Part shown: one piece after another, positions 60,760 to 64,000 of the stretch
Numbering within the stretch: the stretch's first letter is position 1
Layout: the number at the start of each line of letters is the position of its first letter
NCBI GenBank assembly: GCA_030613245.1
Contig: JAUWMI010000014.1
Location: 1-64,000, forward strand
Direction: 5' to 3'
DNA length: 64,000 nucleotides
Origin: Candidatus Sumerlaeota bacterium
GTDB taxonomy: Bacteria > Sumerlaeota > Sumerlaeia > MWCT01 > JAUWMI01
Position numbers and translations under genes: made by a program
The notes under the pieces: generated by a model
Database searches by the model: none
What the model saw: the letters and a program-made list of their open reading frames with translations, nothing else
Told to the model about the DNA's origin: nothing

Positions 60760-61209
60760 ATGGAACGAATCGTAAAGCCACTTATAGTCAGTGTCATTAT
60801 TGCCACAGCGGCTTTCGCCTACGCTGGCCAAGACGAAACATCTGGCACCGCGACAGTACATTTCCCAGAGACCATCACCACCCCGACACTTGAGGCCCAC
60901 CATCCGCAGAAGCAGAAACCCTGGACACTAAAGGAGTTCGGTAGCAGCCGCTGCATCCCGTGTCGGAAGATGAAACCTATTCTTGTGCAACTTGCCAACG
61001 ACTATAAAGGAGTGCTGGACGTAGAGGTTCTAGAAATTAACGACCACCTGGAAGAGGCAAAAAAGTATGGAATCACACTTATTCCTACACAGGTTCTTGT
61101 CGACTCTAAAGGCAATGTCCAATGGACACACATTGGGTTTATACCAAAAGAAGACCTTGAATCGGTTCTTCACGAAAAAGGTGTGAAGAAACCAGAGAAA
61201 CAAGGCTGA
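60760..61209 (+). CDS. Secreted thioredoxin-like protein
   Basis: 149 residues. Signal peptide ~1-22 (ends AYAG). The active site is CIPC (Cys65 and Cys68) in GSSRCIPCRKMKPIL, and the cis-Pro is in TLIPTQVLVD. It is a periplasmic thiol-disulfide protein that may get electrons from the CcdA-like protein next to it. Position in the ars operon suggests a role in keeping arsenate-reduction or metal-binding thiols reduced, although no ArsC is encoded here. Confidence 0.9.
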   Translation: MERIVKPLIVSVIIATAAFAYAGQDETSGTATVHFPETITTPTLEAHHPQKQKPWTLKEFGSSRCIPCRKMKPILVQLANDYKGVLDVEVLEINDHLEEAKKYGITLIPTQVLVDSKGNVQWTHIGFIPKEDLESVLHEKGVKKPEKQG

Positions 61210-61251
61210 ACTCTCAGGTTGTTGACATAAAAGAATATTAGGTGGCGAACA

Positions 61252-61944
61252 ATGGAACAATTGATGCAACAACTGGCCGGGTGGGTGGAAACAAATCTGT
61301 GGCTGGCGTTTGTCGGGGCTTTCCTGGGCGGTTTGCTCACGGCAACTAATCCCTGTGTGCTAGCGGCTGCTCCGCTAGCCATTGCATATGTGGGCGGCTA
61401 TTCCGGCGAGCAAACGCGCGTTCTGAGACATTCTTTTATCCTTTCATTGCTTATAGTCCTCGGGCTCGCCACTACGTTCACGATAATGGGCGTGGCGGCC
61501 GCCCTCACGGGTCAGTATCTTGGTGCCATAGGATTAAAATGGCACTATGTGGTAGCTGCGGTCTGCATTCTTATGGGATTGCATCTGTTAGGAGTTTTCA
61601 GTTTCAGCATTCCTGGCGTTCATAAACTGCAGATAAATCCAAGAGGTTATCCAGGGGCATTCCTTTTCGGGGTGCTTTTCGGACTTATCTCAACGCCCTG
61701 TGCGGTTCCCATCCTTGCTGTCATTCTAACGCTGATTGCCGCCAAACAGCAAATCCTGCTTGGCGCTGTTCTGCTATGGGTATATTCCATCGGCCATTGT
61801 GTCCTTATTCTCATTGCCGGGTTTTCCATGGGCACGATAAAGAATATCATGGCAAGGAAAGGTCTACAGAAAGCCAATTTTATCCTTCAACGCATTGCCG
61901 CGGGCATACTTTTCGCCCTCGCCATATACATCCTCTTATTGTAG
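61252..61944 (+). CDS. ccdA: CcdA/DsbD-type transmembrane thiol-electron carrier
   Basis: 230 residues with six membrane helices. The two active cysteines are Cys35 in TATNPCVLAAAPLA and Cys150 in ISTPCAVPILA, at the beginning of helices 1 and 4 as in CcdA. It passes electrons from cytoplasmic thioredoxin across the membrane. With the preceding secreted thioredoxin (42 bp gap) it forms a periplasmic reducing pair. Last gene of the ars operon. Confidence 0.92.
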   Translation: MEQLMQQLAGWVETNLWLAFVGAFLGGLLTATNPCVLAAAPLAIAYVGGYSGEQTRVLRHSFILSLLIVLGLATTFTIMGVAAALTGQYLGAIGLKWHYVVAAVCILMGLHLLGVFSFSIPGVHKLQINPRGYPGAFLFGVLFGLISTPCAVPILAVILTLIAAKQQILLGAVLLWVYSIGHCVLILIAGFSMGTIKNIMARKGLQKANFILQRIAAGILFALAIYILLL

Positions 61945-62070
61945 GGCGTTATGTACGCTGAATAAGACTGGCGAATGGTTGTGGTATACCAACCGAGCCG
62001 CCGAGACTCACAGAACCCGCAGACAGAGGTTTCAAACCCACCCTCCGCCCCCTGTTATTGGCGTCTTTAT

Positions 62071-62098
62071 GTAAGGGCACGCCGCGGCGTGCCCCTAC
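62071..62098. repeat. Class A 28-base hairpin, core ACGCCGCGGCGT
   Basis: Rims GTAAGGGC / GCCCCTAC; the core is fully self-complementary and close to the core at 8639 (ACGCCGTGGCGT). Confidence 0.85.
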
Positions 62099-62298
62099 CT
62101 TCTCTGTGGCAATCTTTAATCAAACCGGCCGCAAGGCAAAATCGAGTTGACACAGAGTGGCTGCCGAATCAATGTACAGATAAGGCTTATTAGGTAATGG
62201 GCGCGGTCTCGCGATGCGTGCACAAAAACACCCAGGCAATTTCATCCGGCTGCGGCGGATGAAATTGCCCGCAAATAAAGGTTTAGGAGGGGAGCGCG

Positions 62299-62329
62299 AG
62301 GGGTGACCCTTTTCCCAAAGGGTCCCCCT
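62299..62329. repeat. Long hairpin repeat, copy 2
   Basis: AGGGG (62299-62303), T bulge, GACCCTTT (62305-62312), loop TCCC, AAAGGGTC, CCCCT. The preceding GTTTAGGAGGGGAGCGCG is the complement of sequence beyond the copy at 97-131, so both copies are the same dispersed element in opposite orientation. Confidence 0.8.
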
Positions 62330-62423
62330 AGCAATACCAAATGCATGACATAGGTTAACACTTGAACGATTGAACCGCTGGCTCCTCATTGCATTACTGG
62401 ACATTCTCTGAGTGGAACAAGGT

Positions 62424-63413
62424 ATGAAGAAGATTCAGGAACATTACATAGATCTCGGCTACGACACGGTGCAATGCACGCTGTGTCCGTTGAACTGTAA
62501 CATTGGTCCCTCGCGGCCAGGGATATGCGGCGTGCGGTTCAACCGCCATGGCGATCTTTTTTCAGAGAACTACGGCCGCGTCAGTCTGTTAGCGGTCTCC
62601 CCGATCGAACACCTTCCCCTGTACCATTTTCATCCAGGCGCGCCATTTCTATTCGTCGGCTCGATCGGGTGCAATATGAAGTGCCCGTTTTGTAACACGT
62701 GGCGGATTTCGCAAACCGCTGCAGGGACGCGCTATTATGCACCCGAGCAGATCATCGAGCGAGCCCGTCTGCTGGGCGTTGCTGGCCTGGCTTACACGTT
62801 TAACGAACCAACGGTGTGGTATGAATACATGATTGATGTTGCACGGCTGGCACACGACGCGGGTCTGCTCAATGTAATGGCGACGAATGCCCTCATTTCT
62901 AGCGATGCGCTGCACGAACTCTTGCCATTGACTGACGCTGTGGTAGTAGGGATCAAGCGATGGAATAGCGAATACTACCAGGTAGCCTGCGGTGGGCGGA
63001 TGGCCGAGATTCTGAATAATATTGTCGCGATTATCCAGCATTGTCACCTCGAGTTGAGCTATCTGGTATTTCCCGACGACGAGGCGCAGGAAGCGGAGCT
63101 CAAGGAGATGATCAAGTGGATTCTGGAACTCTCGCCGGAGATTCCAGTGCACTTGCTACAGTACCAGCCGCATTTTCAGATGAAGGACAAAGAAACGTCG
63201 GTTGGGGACCTCTTCAAGATACGGGCAGTGGTCAAGGCGCGATTGCCATTTGTCTACCTCAGTAACACAACGGAGAAAGACGCGAATGCGACACATTGCC
63301 CCGGGTGTGGGGTTGCGCTGATCCGCCGCAAGGCGGGCAAGGTAGACACCTCAGGTTTTAAAGAAGGAAAATGTAAGCGCTGCAAGGCTAAAGTAACAAT
63401 TCTGGGACTTTGA
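62424..63413 (+). CDS. Radical SAM protein, AmmeMemoRadiSam system (PflA-like)
   Basis: About 329 residues from the ATG at 62424. An N-terminal CTLCPLNC, then GICGVR resembles the ferredoxin-like insert of this family; the radical SAM motif is GCNMKCPFCNTW (Cys83, Cys87, Cys90). FNEPTVWYEYM matches the SAM/substrate region of PflA-type activases. The C-terminus has CPGCGVALIRRK and CKRCKAKV, a zinc ribbon. Proteins of this type sit with AmmeMemoRadiSam partners (AMMECR1- and Memo-like), which are not in the window. The substrate is not known. Confidence 0.88.
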   Translation: MKKIQEHYIDLGYDTVQCTLCPLNCNIGPSRPGICGVRFNRHGDLFSENYGRVSLLAVSPIEHLPLYHFHPGAPFLFVGSIGCNMKCPFCNTWRISQTAAGTRYYAPEQIIERARLLGVAGLAYTFNEPTVWYEYMIDVARLAHDAGLLNVMATNALISSDALHELLPLTDAVVVGIKRWNSEYYQVACGGRMAEILNNIVAIIQHCHLELSYLVFPDDEAQEAELKEMIKWILELSPEIPVHLLQYQPHFQMKDKETSVGDLFKIRAVVKARLPFVYLSNTTEKDANATHCPGCGVALIRRKAGKVDTSGFKEGKCKRCKAKVTILGL

Positions 63414-63458
63414 TGCTGTCCGACAACAGATGCAACGCTTCCATTTATGCGATAAAAG

Positions 63459-63475
63459 GTGCGATAAATCGCACC
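63459..63475. repeat. Short hairpin related to class A right rim
   Basis: GGTGCGAT, AA, ATCGCACC followed by GCTAC; resembles a small member with the CTAC end. Directly before the terminal gene's stop. Confidence 0.5.
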
Positions 63476-63532
63476 GCTACAAACCAAAATCGAATTATCG
63501 TATAGCGCCAGTGTCCACATAATAGCAGTAAT

Positions 63533-64000
63533 CTAATGTTTCTTTTGTTTGAGGGCTTTTTGCGCCAAGTATGTCGTCGCTGTCGCTGCCAATCCAACGA
63601 CAAGCTCAGCTTCCTCTCGATCCGGCACTCGCCCTTCTTGGAGATGTCGCCCCATTTCACAGGCGTAACCCCAGATTTTCTCTATCGCTTGATTAATCGG
63701 CGGCGGGAACAGGTCCGGATGGTCGTTTATTATTTTCCCGAGAGTGTGTTTTGGTTTACCGGAAACGTCTCGCGCAACACACTCAAGGCCAGCGATGGCA
63801 TGTTGAATAGCGCCTGTGACGTCTGGATCGGGCCGGCGAGAAAGGTCCTGCAATGCCAGATGAATCTCTCGGCTCGCGGTAGGACGTTCCGTTGATTTGA
63901 GTACCTCTATTGCACCACGGACAGAGGTCTCGAAAGCCTCGTCGCCACGAGTCTGAATGGCACCATGCACAAGCTGCCAGCCAATACCTTCTTCTCCGAA
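63533..64000 (-). CDS. C-terminal part of an AbiJ-like abortive infection protein (5' end outside the window)
   Basis: The frame is open to the window edge (FGEEGIGWQLVHGAIQTRGD), so only the C-terminal ~155 residues are visible; an internal GTG at 63970 is not a real start. The sequence FETSVRGAIEVLKSTERPTA, ALQDLSRRPDPDVTGAIQHA, ECVARDVSG and LGKIINDHPDLFPPPINQAI matches the C-terminal domain of AbiJ-type proteins (the domain seen with AbiJ N-terminal domains). The end AELVVGLAATATTYLAQKAL is typical. Such proteins are phage-defence (abortive infection) effectors or sensors. The presence of a defence gene at the window edge suggests a defence locus beyond 64 kb. Identification is by remembered family patterns, not a search. 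Confidence 0.65.
   Translation of the reverse strand, partial: FGEEGIGWQLVHGAIQTRGDEAFETSVRGAIEVLKSTERPTASREIHLALQDLSRRPDPDVTGAIQHAIAGLECVARDVSGKPKHTLGKIINDHPDLFPPPINQAIEKIWGYACEMGRHLQEGRVPDREEAELVVGLAATATTYLAQKALKQKKH

Larger units (their letters stand above)
61945..62423. other. Intergenic region with a class A hairpin and the second long-hairpin repeat
   Basis: The class A palindrome at 62071-62098 and the long hairpin at 62299-62329 lie here. No gene is recognised. They separate the ars operon from the radical SAM gene and could terminate the operon. Confidence 0.6.

Noticed and set aside
1-64000. tRNA or rRNA genes
   Set aside because: I scanned gaps for TTCGA/TTCAA T-loop patterns with cloverleaf spacing and for rRNA-like stretches and found none convincing. 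A tRNA search program would be decisive.

Overview
The window looks like a piece of the chromosome of an uncultivated Gram-negative bacterium. It carries a complete lptB-type LPS-export ATPase, a TolC-like outer-membrane protein, several lipoproteins with lipoboxes, a long-form ribosome hibernation factor, two EIIA-Ntr/fructose-type phosphocarriers and a lipoprotein of the exosortase-associated TIGR04073 type. Large secreted beta-helix and beta-propeller proteins, an AmmeMemoRadiSam-type radical SAM enzyme, a 2-oxoacid:ferredoxin oxidoreductase gamma subunit and very many intergenic palindromes are the mix seen in candidate phyla around the PVC group (Omnitrophota, Hydrogenedentota, Sumerlaeota and similar). 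The exact lineage cannot be fixed from the sequence alone. No rRNA, tRNA, CRISPR array, prophage or origin was seen.

Layout. From 0.1 to 8.1 kb on the minus strand: two glycosyltransferases (one fused to TPRs), rlmN, a lipoprotein with regulatory-like and Ig-like domains, and a NamZ-type muramidase lipoprotein. From 8.8 to 26.0 kb on the plus strand lies a surface/secreted protein island: a GT2 enzyme, a 2480-residue SBBP-propeller protein, four tandem paralogous right-handed beta-helix proteins, and a 613-residue protein that shares its tandem C-terminal domains with the giant. From 26.4 to 31.1 kb is a GntR(YtrA)-regulated ABC exporter operon whose promoter is overlapped by a perfect palindrome. 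From 31 to 37 kb: a TIGR04073 lipoprotein, a VOC protein, two Opp/Dpp-type permeases without ATPases or a binding protein, and a polytopic membrane protein. From 37 to 46 kb: a ferredoxin-like protein, TolC-like protein, FxsA, a pilin-like protein, a MerR-HTH protein, two unknown envelope proteins and an MrfA-type helicase. From 45.7 to 52.5 kb: two EIIA proteins, a REP-associated transposase, a zinc-finger membrane protein, lptB, hpf, vanZ-like, korC-like and a GNAT. From 52.5 to 58.8 kb: a GH43 arabinanase-like enzyme, two unknown proteins and a GHL10-NHL fusion. From 59.1 to 61.9 kb is an AT-richer arsenic operon (arsR, acr3, thioredoxin, ccdA). The end holds a radical SAM enzyme and the 3' part of an AbiJ-like abortive-infection gene that runs off the window.

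Between the genes there is a dense, organised repeat landscape. About twenty 25-to-30-base hairpins (mostly exactly 28) share outer ends GTAGGGGC / GCCCCTAC but have different, still self-complementary cores. A second class (CACAGGCA, 3-4 nt loop, TGCCTGTG and relatives) sits beside and inside the RAYT transposase gene. A third long hairpin occurs at both ends of the window. An 8-base-period GTCMGTTR repeat recurs near the beta-helix genes and between the EIIA genes. Several gene ends or apparent starts fall inside these repeats.

The strongest candidates for something undescribed are (1) the hairpin family with constant rims and exchanged cores, together with the RAYT gene that has absorbed its own repeats; (2) the mosaic, recently recombined beta-helix gene array with identical-length intergenic cassettes; (3) the C-terminal domain pair shared by the giant propeller protein and the 613-residue protein.
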